DNA from: Catalinimonas niigatensis | GTDB taxonomy: Bacteria > Bacteroidota > Bacteroidia > Cytophagales > Cyclobacteriaceae | Reading direction: 5' to 3' | Length of the DNA stretch: 64,000 nt | NCBI RefSeq assembly: GCF_030506285.1 | Contig: NZ_CP119422.1 | Location: forward strand, 5,381,501-5,445,500 | In this document: piece after piece, positions 1 to 9,040 of the stretch | Layout of the letters: every line of letters starts with the position of its first letter | Position numbering within the stretch: the first letter of the stretch is position 1 | The notes under the pieces: model-generated | Database searches by the model: none | What the model was told of the DNA's origin: nothing | The model's input: the letters and a program-made list of their open reading frames with translations, nothing else | Position numbers and translations under genes: made by a program

Positions 1-282
1 TGCAAATTTTCTTGTCTTAAACCAGTACAGGTAAAACTAAAGTTTGAAGCAGGCATAGCAGTATTAAATATCATAGACGAAGGTATTGGTATTGCTGAAC
101 ACGATCTACAGCATATCTGGGAACCTTTGTTTAGGGCTGATAATGCCCGTGTTTTTCAGGGACATGGTTTGGGCTTATCTCTTACTTATAAAATATTACA
201 GCTTCATTATGTGAAAATAAAAGTCGAATCTGTGATCAGTTACGGGACTACCATGATACTACATTTTCCTTTGATGAGATAA
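1..282 (+). CDS. Sensor histidine kinase, C-terminal ATPase fragment
   Basis: The window opens inside this gene; 93 residues remain before the TAA stop. They form the second half of a GHKL ATPase domain. DEGIGI (fragment residues 26-31) is the G1 box, WEPLFR (40-45) matches the F box, and GHGLGLS (54-60) is the G2 box. This part binds ATP for autophosphorylation of a histidine that lies upstream of the window. No receiver or output domain follows, so the protein ends as a classic two-component kinase. Its sensor region and any partner regulator cannot be seen. The family call is firm; the signal is unknown. Confidence 0.88.
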   Translation, partial: CKFSCLKPVQVKLKFEAGIAVLNIIDEGIGIAEHDLQHIWEPLFRADNARVFQGHGLGLSLTYKILQLHYVKIKVESVISYGTTMILHFPLMR

Positions 283-561
283 AAGCATGAGATTTTACAG
301 TCAATGGACTGTGGTAGACAATCATTAAACATTTAAGCATATTCTCAATGTGCAAGCCATGCACGGTAACAAGTACGATCTGAAAGATTAAATACACAGC
401 AGGAGTTCACATAAAGAATACAGACTATACCATATCAGGAATCATTGCCTAGAGTTAATGATAAATTTTATTTAAATAACAAAATTTAATCTATTTTTAA
501 TCTCATTTTAAGCCCTCTTTAATGGTCTTCAGCGAATAAGGTATTAGTAAATCAAACTAAT

Positions 562-1476
562 ATGTTCGCAAGATTCAAACAACAACACATTTTACTCTTT
601 CTCACTTTGGGTATATTATTTACCTCTTGTGCAGTAGAAAAAGGACCTTTTGCCTCCAAAAAGTATAAGCAGCTTCTAGTGGATCAACAGCATATGCAGG
701 ACAATATCCGCCAGCTCAAAAAGGATACTACCCGGCAAGGTGAAAACCTACGCTCACTAAAGCAGGAAATTGAGCTGCAAAAACAGACTTTAGCACAGTG
801 GCAGGATAAGTACAAGGTGCTTTCCGGACAGTATGATCAGCAGATTGAACGAAGTTCTATGCAGCAGCAACAGCTTCACAAAGCTTTGCTGGAAGAAAAA
901 CAAGCCCTTAGCCAACAACAGCAACTGCTTGCCGAGAAGGAAAAGAGGCTAAGTAGCCTGGAAGCCAAGCTACGCAGGCAGGATTCTCTGGTAGTTGTAC
1001 TTAATCAGAAAGTAAAGCAAGCCTTATTAGGCTTTTCTTCTGATGAACTCAGCGTTGAAGTTAAAAACGGCAAGGTATATGTTTCGCTCTCCGACCAACT
1101 GCTGTTCAAATCAGGTAGTGCGGCGGTAGAGAAGAAAGGACAGGATGCCTTGAAGCAGCTGGCGCAGGTACTGCAGCGCAATCCAGATATACAGGTGCTG
1201 ATTGAAGGACATACCGACAATGTACCTATCAAAACGGCTGCTTTCAAAGACAACTGGGATCTAAGTGTAGTACGGGCTACAGCCATCGTACGTATCCTCA
1301 GCCAGGACAACAAGTTGGAACCCTCACGCTTTACTGCTTCCGGCAAGAGTGAATATTATCCGGTGGCAGCCAATGACACAGCACAAGGTAAGGCAAAAAA
1401 CAGAAGAACAGAAATTATCCTCATACCTCAGTTAGAAGAACTTTATCAAATCATTAACCTTTCAAAAGTAGAATAA
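562..1476 (+). CDS. OmpA family lipoprotein with coiled-coil stalk
   Basis: A 304-residue outer-membrane lipoprotein. The N-terminus is a lipoprotein signal with lipobox LFTSC, Cys at residue 23. Residues about 35-155 are Gln/Glu/Lys/Leu-rich heptads, predicted coiled coil. The C-terminal 130 residues are an OmpA-like peptidoglycan-binding domain, with the typical EGHTDN segment, the LSVVRATAIV helix and the K-x-NRRTEI ending. In this family the Asp and Arg of those motifs bind diaminopimelate. The protein probably tethers the outer membrane to the cell wall. The next gene starts 2 bases after the stop, so the two are co-transcribed. No strong promoter was seen upstream. Confidence 0.9.
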   Translation: MFARFKQQHILLFLTLGILFTSCAVEKGPFASKKYKQLLVDQQHMQDNIRQLKKDTTRQGENLRSLKQEIELQKQTLAQWQDKYKVLSGQYDQQIERSSMQQQQLHKALLEEKQALSQQQQLLAEKEKRLSSLEAKLRRQDSLVVVLNQKVKQALLGFSSDELSVEVKNGKVYVSLSDQLLFKSGSAAVEKKGQDALKQLAQVLQRNPDIQVLIEGHTDNVPIKTAAFKDNWDLSVVRATAIVRILSQDNKLEPSRFTASGKSEYYPVAANDTAQGKAKNRRTEIILIPQLEELYQIINLSKVE

Positions 1477-1478
1477 AC

Positions 1479-2360
1479 ATGAAAAAAGACAGAAATATCA
1501 AGATCGCGGCGGTTATCGTTACCCTGCTCTTATTTGGTGCATTCGCTGGCGTAGCCATGCTGAGCTCTACCAATCGTGGATTGGAAAAGAACCTGAATGC
1601 TGAACGCCTTAAATCAGAAACGTTGCTCTCAGAAAAGCTTCAACTGGATAAGCAGATCAAAAGCTTCAAAAGCGATATCAGCCTGCTGGAAGGGAAAAAC
1701 AAAGAACTAGACCGTTGGTTGATTGACACCAAAAGCAAGCTGACACAACAGGAAAGTAGCCTGTCAAAACTAAGTAAAGAAAACGCAGGCCTAAAAGGAG
1801 TGCGTAAGGAGAATGAAAAGCTTCAGCAACTGAAGGATGAGCTGAACAACAAATTGCTAAGTCTGACCAGGGATAATGCAGATTTAAAAGCTGAAATAGA
1901 TCAACTCAACCTGAATGTGGCTCAGTTGAAAAAAGAAAATGAAAAGCTTCTGGCATCTGGAGCTACAGGCACAAAAGCTGTCAATTTACCTTTGGCATCT
2001 AACTTTAGAATAGAGGTGAGGAAGAAAAACGAAGATAAGCTGACAGTTAAAGCCAAACGTGCCCGTTCGTTACAGCTAAATTTTGATGTTCCCAAAAGCA
2101 GTGCGATGGCACTCAGCAGCCAGTACAGAATTCAGATGCTGAGTTTGCAGGGCAAGGCAATAGCAGGAAAGATGAAAGACCTGAAAACAACCCCTCTGGA
2201 TGGTGCTACTGCCGGTTTATTTGGTCTGTCTGCTGGCAGTGAATATGAACAGGTAAGCATGGTATATGAGCCTGCTTCAAAAGTGGAAGATGGCATCTAC
2301 ACCCTGATCGTGTACAATGGTCAAGTATTGGTAGGAAGCGCTCAGGTAAGGCTCAAATAG
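1479..2360 (+). CDS. Membrane-anchored coiled-coil protein, function unknown
   Basis: A 293-residue protein. One hydrophobic segment at residues 9-29 acts as a membrane anchor or uncleaved signal. A long Lys/Glu/Leu/Asn coiled coil covers about 35-165, and a compact C-terminal domain of about 120 residues covers 175-293. I recognise no catalytic motif and no named family. It lies 2 bases behind the OmpA-type lipoprotein gene and is followed by a terminator, so the two make an operon. Inference: the coiled coils of the two proteins may contact each other across the periplasm, giving an inner-membrane partner to an outer-membrane anchor. The role is a guess. Confidence 0.75.
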   Translation: MKKDRNIKIAAVIVTLLLFGAFAGVAMLSSTNRGLEKNLNAERLKSETLLSEKLQLDKQIKSFKSDISLLEGKNKELDRWLIDTKSKLTQQESSLSKLSKENAGLKGVRKENEKLQQLKDELNNKLLSLTRDNADLKAEIDQLNLNVAQLKKENEKLLASGATGTKAVNLPLASNFRIEVRKKNEDKLTVKAKRARSLQLNFDVPKSSAMALSSQYRIQMLSLQGKAIAGKMKDLKTTPLDGATAGLFGLSAGSEYEQVSMVYEPASKVEDGIYTLIVYNGQVLVGSAQVRLK

Positions 2361-2390
2361 AATCATTTGAAATTGTAGTAGCTTATACAA

Positions 2391-2420
2391 GCCTCTTTCC
2401 AAGGAAAGGGGCTTTTTTTA
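2391..2420 (+). terminator. Intrinsic terminator after the OmpA/coiled-coil operon
   Basis: A 10-bp stem (GCCTCTTTCC paired with GGAAAGGGGC, one G-T pair) with an AA loop runs directly into seven T. It sits 30 bases after the upstream stop. From 2421 to 2664 I see no gene or clear signal. Confidence 0.8.
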
Positions 2421-2664
2421 TGAGTTAGGATAAAATACGATTGATATAAATAGAATGATCTTGTACCAAATGATTTCTAAAACTTGCAGGTTTTGAAGTT
2501 CGCGCTAGTACTTCCGAAGCGATACTAAGATAGCGATCCTCAGACAAAACAATAAAAGAATACACTATCACCTGTGAAGGATAGAGAAGGAAAGGTTACC
2601 CTGCTTATGTATCGGACAGCTGCGATAAGGAGACAGAAAAGCAATTTTGAAAGCTTTATCAATA

Positions 2665-3756
2665 TTACATTGCAAGCATCACATTAGCTTTAGTGGCTTT
2701 AATAGGTAAAAAGAAATAAAAAGTACTCCCTTTTCCATAAATACTACTAAAGCCTATCTCTCCCTGATGGGCTTCAATGATTTTACGTACGATAGCCAAC
2801 CCCAAACCGCTGGAACGTTCTCCTCCGGTGGGTACATTCTGGGCTTTCTCAAACGGACGGAATATTTTGTCTTTATCCTGGTCTTTGATGCCCATGCCCT
2901 GGTCAATGACTTCAGTTTTTATATACTTTCCGTTGACACTTACTTTTACTGTAACCTCACTTTTATTAAATGAATACTTTAAAGCATTGGTCAATAAGTT
3001 GTTAACAACTTGTCCCAGGTATGCTTTATCAAAGTCTAATATAATCTCTGGCTCGTTACTTTCTAGCAAGATTTGCTGCTCCTTCTTTGCAGCAATAAGT
3101 TGATTAATGCTAATAACCTCATGGATAAATTCCAGGTAATCATTCTTTATCTTATTTATCTTCAGGGTACCGGCTTCTATCTGTGACACATCCAAAAGGT
3201 TGTCAAGCATACTCAAAGCATTATGGCTTGTCCTGTTGATCAGGGTTAAAAATTCAAGCTGAGTGGGAGAGAGGTTTTTGCTGCTGTCCGGCTCAAGCAT
3301 AAGGTCGGCGAGCGTATAGATATTGCCTATAGGGCTTCTTAAGTCATGAGCAGCAATGCCAATAAACTTATTCTTTTCTTCATTCAGCTTTTGTAATTCC
3401 AGATTAGCCTGCTTTAGTTTTTGTTGTTCTGCGCTAAGAGCTTTCACAAAAATGGCTATAGAAAAGAAGATGCCTCCTCTTACTATTGCGTTCCAATAGA
3501 GAATCCATGTACTGGAGTAAGGTTGGCGAGTGATCATCTCTATGCCCAGCCAGGCTATACTACATATTGCCGCAATGACCAGCGCAGTTTTGCGCTGGGT
3601 AAGCTTGCTGGAAGCTAAATAGTAGATCGGGAGCAAGTACAAAATAGAAGTAGAAATCTCATATCCTACCTGGTAGTCTATAATGGCAATACATGCCACT
3701 AAAGCATAGGCAAGTATCAATACCCCACTTCTGGAGTGATAAAACTTTGTGGACAT
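2665..3756 (-). CDS. Membrane sensor histidine kinase
   Basis: A 363-residue inner-membrane kinase. The first 110 residues hold about four to five hydrophobic segments with short loops and no periplasmic sensor domain, so it probably senses a membrane or intracellular signal. A short coiled linker follows. HisKA has its phospho-acceptor in AAHDLRSP near residue 137. The ATPase domain has an N box (NNLLTNALKYS), a G1 box (DQGMGI), an F box (FRPFEK) and a G2 box (SGLGLAIV). All catalytic elements are present. No response regulator gene is adjacent; it is an orphan by position. A TAAATTTG box, close to the Bacteroidota -7 consensus, lies about 30 bases upstream on the minus strand, without a clear -33 element. 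Confidence 0.92.
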   Translation of the reverse strand: MSTKFYHSRSGVLILAYALVACIAIIDYQVGYEISTSILYLLPIYYLASSKLTQRKTALVIAAICSIAWLGIEMITRQPYSSTWILYWNAIVRGGIFFSIAIFVKALSAEQQKLKQANLELQKLNEEKNKFIGIAAHDLRSPIGNIYTLADLMLEPDSSKNLSPTQLEFLTLINRTSHNALSMLDNLLDVSQIEAGTLKINKIKNDYLEFIHEVISINQLIAAKKEQQILLESNEPEIILDFDKAYLGQVVNNLLTNALKYSFNKSEVTVKVSVNGKYIKTEVIDQGMGIKDQDKDKIFRPFEKAQNVPTGGERSSGLGLAIVRKIIEAHQGEIGFSSIYGKGSTFYFFLPIKATKANVMLAM

Positions 3757-3864
3757 ATATTAATATTCTTCACCTCTGGAAACGCAAATTTATTACCAAT
3801 AATATATGGAAGAGAATCTTTAAGAGAAATAGTTAAGTATTTAAACCTAAAAACCATGATTAAT

Positions 3865-5058
3865 TTAACGTTTATCAGCGATCTGCTTTCTTCTCTGAAG
3901 TTCGCTCTTTACCAGTCGGTATTCCCGGCTGCTCTGTCCCGCCACAGAAGTATTTTCTTCTGCTCTTCTGAATAAATAGGGCATTACAGCATCTATAGGA
4001 CCATAAGGTACATATTTGGTTACATTGTATCCAGCGTATGCCAGATTAAATGATATATTGTCACTCATGCCGTAGAGCTGGGAAAAGTATACTCTGGGAT
4101 CATCAGGGCGCATGCTATGCTTTTGCATCAGCAGTACCAGATACTGGTTGCTATACTCATTATGAGAACCGGAAACCAAAGTGATACGCTGTTTATTATT
4201 GATACAATAGAGCAGCGCTTTGTTGTAATCATCATCCGTAGCCTCTTTATTGGGCTGGATGGGATCGGGATAACCTTTTTCTTCGGCACGTTCACGTTCC
4301 TTCTCCATATAAGCGCCTCTGACCAGCTTGGCTCCCAGAAAGTATTGATAGGTAGCCGCTCTTTGAAAAGCTGTTTTCAAATGGCTTAACATATCCTTGC
4401 GGTACATCTGGTAAGTATTAAATACCGTTACTCTTTCACGATTGTATTTGCCCATCATCTCTTCCGCCAGGTCATCAATCACTTCCTGTATCCAGCTCTC
4501 TTCCCCATCTACAAATATGCCGATTCCTGCTTCATGGGCTGCTTTGCAGAGCGTATTCACCCGCTGCTTTACGCGTTCAAATGCCGCCTGCTCTTCAGTC
4601 GTGAGTTTTTGTTTGGCCTGTATCTTCTCCAGCAGCTGGGCACTGGCAATGCCAGTAACTTTGAATACACAGAAAGGAAGATTTTCTGAAGTTTTGGCCC
4701 GGGTAATGGTAGCCAGGGTTTCCTGGGTTACTTTCTCAAATCCTGCCTCTGTCTTTTCGCCTTCAGCAGAGTAATCCAGTATGGTTTTCACATTGTGAGA
4801 TGCCAGCATCTGGATCGTAGGCTCCGACTGGCTGATGCTTTCACCTCCGCAGAACTGCCAGAAAATCGTTTTACGCAAAATACCATGAATAGGTAACTTT
4901 AATTTTAAGGCAAATTTCACCAACTTTGTGCCTGCTTTAGTCAGTAGGGGAGCATTTATGGCTGAAAAGATCAGGTAGGTCTTTCTCAATTCGTCATCCG
5001 ACTTATAGGAAAAGGCAATCTCTGTATTATCTAAGGAAACCGGTTGTACAGTGAACAT
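3865..5058 (-). CDS. Proline dehydrogenase (monofunctional)
   Basis: The FAD enzyme that oxidises proline to pyrroline-5-carboxylate, feeding electrons to the quinone pool. The C-terminal half carries the family signature: QLYGMSD, then YVPYGPID, then PYLFRRAEEN, in which the two Arg bind the proline carboxylate. About 397 residues from the chosen ATG. It is the short monofunctional type, with no pyrroline-5-carboxylate dehydrogenase or DNA-binding domain as in PutA. An in-frame ATG 13 codons further out (5097) is possible, but family proteins begin near the chosen MFTVQP start. No proline transporter or P5C dehydrogenase gene is adjacent. Confidence 0.93.
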   Translation of the reverse strand: MFTVQPVSLDNTEIAFSYKSDDELRKTYLIFSAINAPLLTKAGTKLVKFALKLKLPIHGILRKTIFWQFCGGESISQSEPTIQMLASHNVKTILDYSAEGEKTEAGFEKVTQETLATITRAKTSENLPFCVFKVTGIASAQLLEKIQAKQKLTTEEQAAFERVKQRVNTLCKAAHEAGIGIFVDGEESWIQEVIDDLAEEMMGKYNRERVTVFNTYQMYRKDMLSHLKTAFQRAATYQYFLGAKLVRGAYMEKERERAEEKGYPDPIQPNKEATDDDYNKALLYCINNKQRITLVSGSHNEYSNQYLVLLMQKHSMRPDDPRVYFSQLYGMSDNISFNLAYAGYNVTKYVPYGPIDAVMPYLFRRAEENTSVAGQSSREYRLVKSELQRRKQIADKR

Positions 5059-5283
5059 GCTGAATCTGATTTGATCTGTTGTAGAATATATGAGCATTGC
5101 CTGTCAAAGAGCCTCATCGTCGCCGGAGGCAATTATTTTCATGCATATGCTGTTACCCTAACTACCAAATGCAATATTATTGTTTTGGGATGAAACGAAT
5201 AGCAGTATTGTCTTCAAAAGTTTTAAGATAATGTAAGCCTTTTAGCGGCCAGTCAGAAACAATTTCTGAGATGTTGATTAAAC

Positions 5284-6393
5284 ATGTTAACAATGAAAAT
5301 AGAAAGTATTGATTCTTGGAATGCCGGAAGTACCCACCCGCTCATCATTGCCGGGCCTTGTAGTGCGGAAACGGAAGAACAATTATATGAAACGGCAAAA
5401 GCCGTAAAAGCACAGGGCGTATCTGTCATCAGGGCAGGGGTGTGGAAGCCTCGTACCCGTCCTAATACTTTTGAAGGTGTGGGCCAGGAGGCTTTGCAGT
5501 GGATCAGCGATGTAAAGAAAGAACTTGATGTTCAATTCGCAGTGGAAGTGGCCAACGCCATGCATGTGGAAGAAGCACTGCACTTTGGTATTGACATTTT
5601 ATGGATTGGTGCCCGCAGTACGGTAAGTCCGTTCATCGTGCAGGAGATTGCCGACGCACTGAAGGGTGTGGATATTCCGGTGCTGGTCAAAAACCCCATC
5701 AATCCTGATCTGGCACTATGGATTGGTGCTTTGGAAAGACTCAGCCAGGCGGGAGTCACCAAACTGGGTGCCATTCACCGAGGCTTCTCTACCCATCAGA
5801 CAACCCGCTACCGCAATATACCCATGTGGCAGATTCCTATTGAGCTAAAGCGTCAGCTTCCTGATTTGCCTATCATCTGCGACCCCAGCCACATTGCCGG
5901 CAAGCGGGAGATGATCGCCGAAATCTCTCAGGTGGCGATGGATGTCAACTTTGACGGACTCATTATAGAAACCCATCGCGACCCTGAGCAAGCCTGGAGT
6001 GATGCCCGTCAGCAGGTAACGCCCGATACGCTGGGGGAAATCATCAAAAACCTACAGGTGAGAAAATCTTCCTCTGAAGACATTGAATTCGTTACCCATC
6101 TGGAAGAGCTGCGTACCCAGATTGACCATGCCGACCGGGAAATGGTGGAAACGCTGGCGCAACGTATGGAACTGGTAGCCAAGATCGGGGAGTGGAAGAA
6201 GAAAAACAACGTAGCCGCTTTTCAACTGGACCGCTGGAACGAAGTATTCCGTAGCCGTAAGGAGTGGGCAGAGTCGCTGGGCCTGCGTGAAAAGTTCATC
6301 ACCGAGCTTTTCAACCTGCTGCACGTAGAATCTATCAAGAAGCAGACAGAAGTGATGGATAAGCTTGATGAAGAAAAAATAGTTAAAAGTTAA
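5284..6393 (+). CDS. Bifunctional 3-deoxy-7-phosphoheptulonate synthase / chorismate mutase
   Basis: A fusion of two enzymes of aromatic amino acid synthesis. Residues about 1-255 are a type I DAHP synthase (KDO8P-like beta subtype) with IIAGPCSAET, KPRTRPNTFEG and DPSHIAGKR; it joins PEP and erythrose 4-phosphate. Residues about 265-360 are an AroQ-type helical chorismate mutase, recognisable from LEELRTQIDHAD and the following RMELVAKIGEWK. The mutase sits at the C-terminus, the order usual in Bacteroidota. In such fusions the mutase domain commonly conveys feedback inhibition by prephenate; that is inferred here. aroB follows after 58 bases, probably in one transcript. The start may be this ATG or the one at 5293. 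Confidence 0.94.
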   Translation: MLTMKIESIDSWNAGSTHPLIIAGPCSAETEEQLYETAKAVKAQGVSVIRAGVWKPRTRPNTFEGVGQEALQWISDVKKELDVQFAVEVANAMHVEEALHFGIDILWIGARSTVSPFIVQEIADALKGVDIPVLVKNPINPDLALWIGALERLSQAGVTKLGAIHRGFSTHQTTRYRNIPMWQIPIELKRQLPDLPIICDPSHIAGKREMIAEISQVAMDVNFDGLIIETHRDPEQAWSDARQQVTPDTLGEIIKNLQVRKSSSEDIEFVTHLEELRTQIDHADREMVETLAQRMELVAKIGEWKKKNNVAAFQLDRWNEVFRSRKEWAESLGLREKFITELFNLLHVESIKKQTEVMDKLDEEKIVKS

Positions 6394-6451
6394 TAGTTAA
6401 TTGTTGGACTTATTTATCCAAACCTTTAACCTGCAACTTTAAACCGAAACC

Positions 6452-7495
6452 ATGCCCGCACAAAACGTTACGCTGACGCAGGATATTGCGCTCACCCTTA
6501 AGGCTTATTTCAGTGACTACAAACCCGGCCAGATCGGTGTGTTGGTAGACGAAAACACTAAGAAACACTGCTATCCGCTGGTCAAAGAAAGCCTGCCTCC
6601 GCATTCCCTCTGCGAAATCAGGAGCGGAGAGCTGAACAAAAACCTTGCTACCTGCTCACAGATCTGGGAGTGGATGACCACTGAGCATTTTGACCGTAAG
6701 GCACTGCTCATCAACCTGGGCGGTGGTGTGATCGGTGATATGGGAGGATTCTGTGCTGCAACGTATAAGCGGGGGATTCCTTTTATCAACCTGCCCACCA
6801 CGCTGCTGGCACAAGTGGATGCCTCGGTAGGAGGTAAGCTGGGCATTGACTTCAAAGGCTACAAGAACCACATTGGCTTGTTTCAGGAGCCTGAGCAGGT
6901 GATCGTATACCCTCATTTTGTCCAATCTCTACCGCCGGAAGAAGTGCGTTCCGGCTTTGCCGAAGTCATCAAGCACAGCCTTATCCGCGATGCTGCCTAC
7001 TGGCCCCGGGTAAAAGCACAGGGCCTGGAAGTAGCCGACTGGACAGCCCACATTGCCCATTCCATCGACATCAAAGCTACTGTGGTGGATGCCGACTTTA
7101 GAGAAGGAGGGCTGCGCAAGATTCTCAATTATGGCCATACCATCGGCCATGCCATAGAAAGCTACTTTCTGGAAACAGACAGGCGCCTGTTGCACGGCGA
7201 AGCCATCGCCATTGGCATGGTAGCGGAAAACCTGCTCTCCGTCAAATATTGTGCTATGCCGCAAGCGGAAGCAGATGAAGTAAGCCGCTTTCTACTGGAT
7301 ATCTATGGGTATCGCGAGATCGCCACTGAAGATGAAGAGGCGATTATTCAGTTGACCTTACAGGATAAAAAGAACGAAGGCAGTACCGTAAAAGCAGCTC
7401 TGTTGGAAGGTATTGGCAAGGCTACGTATGACATCAGCATTAGTGCCGCTGATGTGTCCGAAGGGCTGGCTTACTACCGGCAGTACAAACCATAA
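6452..7495 (+). CDS. aroB: 3-dehydroquinate synthase
   Basis: The second shikimate-pathway enzyme, an NAD- and metal-dependent cyclase making 3-dehydroquinate from DAHP. The 347-residue protein has the NAD-binding GGGVIGDMGGF, the substrate loop LAQVDASVGGK, and the metal ligands: Glu in GFAEVIKH, His in LNYGHTIGHA and His in LLHGEAIAIGM. Length and motif order are normal. It follows the DAHP synthase-chorismate mutase gene closely, which groups the first two pathway steps together; aroA lies 5.7 kb away behind an accessory stretch. It ends just before a pair of small dyads that may serve as a terminator. Confidence 0.96.
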   Translation: MPAQNVTLTQDIALTLKAYFSDYKPGQIGVLVDENTKKHCYPLVKESLPPHSLCEIRSGELNKNLATCSQIWEWMTTEHFDRKALLINLGGGVIGDMGGFCAATYKRGIPFINLPTTLLAQVDASVGGKLGIDFKGYKNHIGLFQEPEQVIVYPHFVQSLPPEEVRSGFAEVIKHSLIRDAAYWPRVKAQGLEVADWTAHIAHSIDIKATVVDADFREGGLRKILNYGHTIGHAIESYFLETDRRLLHGEAIAIGMVAENLLSVKYCAMPQAEADEVSRFLLDIYGYREIATEDEEAIIQLTLQDKKNEGSTVKAALLEGIGKATYDISISAADVSEGLAYYRQYKP

Positions 7496-7534
7496 TGTTT
7501 GGCGCTCTGCACGTTTCCTCGTACTGCATCTGGT

Positions 7535-7595
7535 GCGCGTTTGTAACGCGTACTTAGTGCAACTCTAAACCCCTCTCGGGCGCGTATGCAACGCC
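7535..7595. repeat. Two diverged copies of a small GC-rich dyad element
   Basis: CGCGTT-TGT-AACGCG at 7536-7550 is a perfect 6-bp dyad. At 7579-7595 a related string, GGCGCGTATGCAACGCC, repeats the same core and can pair GGCG with CGCC. They lie between the convergent aroB and the gene at 7625, with no T tract. They look like copies of a small dispersed palindrome; a terminator role is possible. Confidence 0.5.
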
Positions 7596-7624
7596 TTCGT
7601 AATACTTTTATTGATTCTAAGCTC

Positions 7625-8269
7625 TTAAACCCCGCTAGGCACCAGAATACCGAACATTTCCAGCATCTGCGGATTATCTTTGAAAGTGAGGCGGGAGATG
7701 GCACGAAAGTCTAATACCCACTGACGTAAGGCTTTGAAATCAGCTTTCTTTTCCTGCGTACAGTTTTCCGCCATACCCTTCTTGCGCATCCGTTCTTCTT
7801 TCATGCCCATCGCCTGCATTATAGATGCAGAGGCCTGTTCCAGTTCTTTTTTGCTGATCCCAAAGGGCTGAAAGTTAAGTTCCAACTCCTCTACACGGGC
7901 ATAGAAGTAAGCTGCCTGCCGTATGCTGGGCCAGCCATGATTGGCAAAGCGCCTGATCTTCAGTACATGCAATACATCAGGCTGTTTGCGAAAAGCAGAG
8001 CGGGCTACCCAGGCATGCTCTTTGAACTGTGCCTCCAGCGCACCTAGCTGCGCATTGAGCTGTTGCGACAAACTCCATTGAGCATCATAGAGCACGGCCT
8101 GTTTTCTCTGGCAATCCAGGGCTTTGGCCACCAGACTTTGTCCTTTCTGTATTCGTTCAGGGCTTAGTCCATAGACTTCCATTTGTAGCCTTACACTTTC
8201 CTCCAGCGCTATAGTGGATAGGGCAAGCCGGGCGGCTTCCAATACTTTGTAGTCAGCATTTAACTTCAT
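7625..8269 (-). CDS. Hypothetical helical protein
   Basis: A 214-residue soluble protein I do not recognise. It is almost entirely predicted alpha helix, rich in Ala, Gln, Leu and Lys/Arg, with no signal peptide or membrane segment. The N-terminal 100 residues read like a helical bundle. The central stretch has RRFANHGWPS and a Tyr-rich helix. There are no catalytic-looking Cys or His clusters. It is convergent with aroB. Its base composition and codon use resemble the housekeeping neighbours, which argues for a real gene. Upstream lies the repeat-rich gap 8270-9040. Confidence 0.65.
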   Translation of the reverse strand: MKLNADYKVLEAARLALSTIALEESVRLQMEVYGLSPERIQKGQSLVAKALDCQRKQAVLYDAQWSLSQQLNAQLGALEAQFKEHAWVARSAFRKQPDVLHVLKIRRFANHGWPSIRQAAYFYARVEELELNFQPFGISKKELEQASASIMQAMGMKEERMRKKGMAENCTQEKKADFKALRQWVLDFRAISRLTFKDNPQMLEMFGILVPSGV

Positions 8270-8577
8270 CCTTTGCAGATTTATGGTAATATATTTTACA
8301 TGGAATGATGGATACAGTGTGCAGTACTAATTCCATCAGTTCACAAGCTTCTATTGGCAAATTAGAGGCAGTATTGTGCTGACTTTCAGAAGTATACCTC
8401 TGATTTGCTACCCGGGTATTATTTTAACATAAAGATGAAAAAAAGATGTGTTTTCAGCCTGTCCAAGCCTCAGGAGAGGGTATAACTTGTTAAATGATAT
8501 GTAGAAAGATACAAAGGGCTTAGTCTAGCCGACAAGGCAGCCCCTAAATATTACCTGAAGGATACCAAATCCATGAC

Positions 8578-8890
8578 CGCAGCCCTTATAAAAATCGGTT
8601 AAGCATGAAAACCTTGGGCGTGATGCAAAACACTACATGTATCTTACCCACGATCGCCGTCGTCGCCCCTAAACGACATCGTTTGCGCATGAAATCCCCG
8701 GTCGCCGAGTATAAACGGATTCGTTTTTGGTCTCCGACCCCTGCCGTCGCTCCCAAACGACTTCGGTTGCACACGAAATCCCCCGCCGCCAAGCACAAAC
8801 GGATGTGTATTCAGCCTACGTCCGCTGCCGTAGCCTTTACCTACAGTCGCTAAGTATTGAAAACCATGAGTGGGGATGGTATACAATGAT
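8578..8890. repeat. 84-bp tandem repeat, two clear and two decayed units
   Basis: The units 8661-8744 and 8745-8828 are both exactly 84 bp and align without gaps; shared blocks include CGTCGC, AAACGAC, GAAATCCCC and AAACGGAT. A weaker unit precedes them (about 8578-8660, with TCGGTTAAGCATGAAAACC) and a partial one follows (8829 to about 8890, with CGTAGCC and TGAAAACCATGAG). The pattern decays outward. The rest of the 771-bp gap between 8270 and 9040 shows no gene or recognisable signal. Confidence 0.75.
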
Positions 8891-9040
8891 GGAATAAGGC
8901 GCAAGCGAAGGAAAAGGAGAGTAGCGTACAGAAGAATGTTGTGCAAGATTGTATTCCTAAGTATCTTACTGGGATTTGTAATGTAAGTGTAATGGGTAAG
9001 AAGTTGTAGTTATTCAGTTGTTACCCACAATTAAAGAAAT

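Noticed and set aside
8605-8853. 82-codon open frame inside the 84-bp tandem repeat
   Set aside because: The repeat length is a multiple of 3, so an open frame can persist by chance; the peptide is Pro/Arg/Lys-rich without a known motif and the flanking units break it.
8578-8890. Tandem repeat considered as a CRISPR array
   Set aside because: Units are 84 bp, adjacent and diverged, with no conserved short repeat separated by unique spacers and no cas gene.
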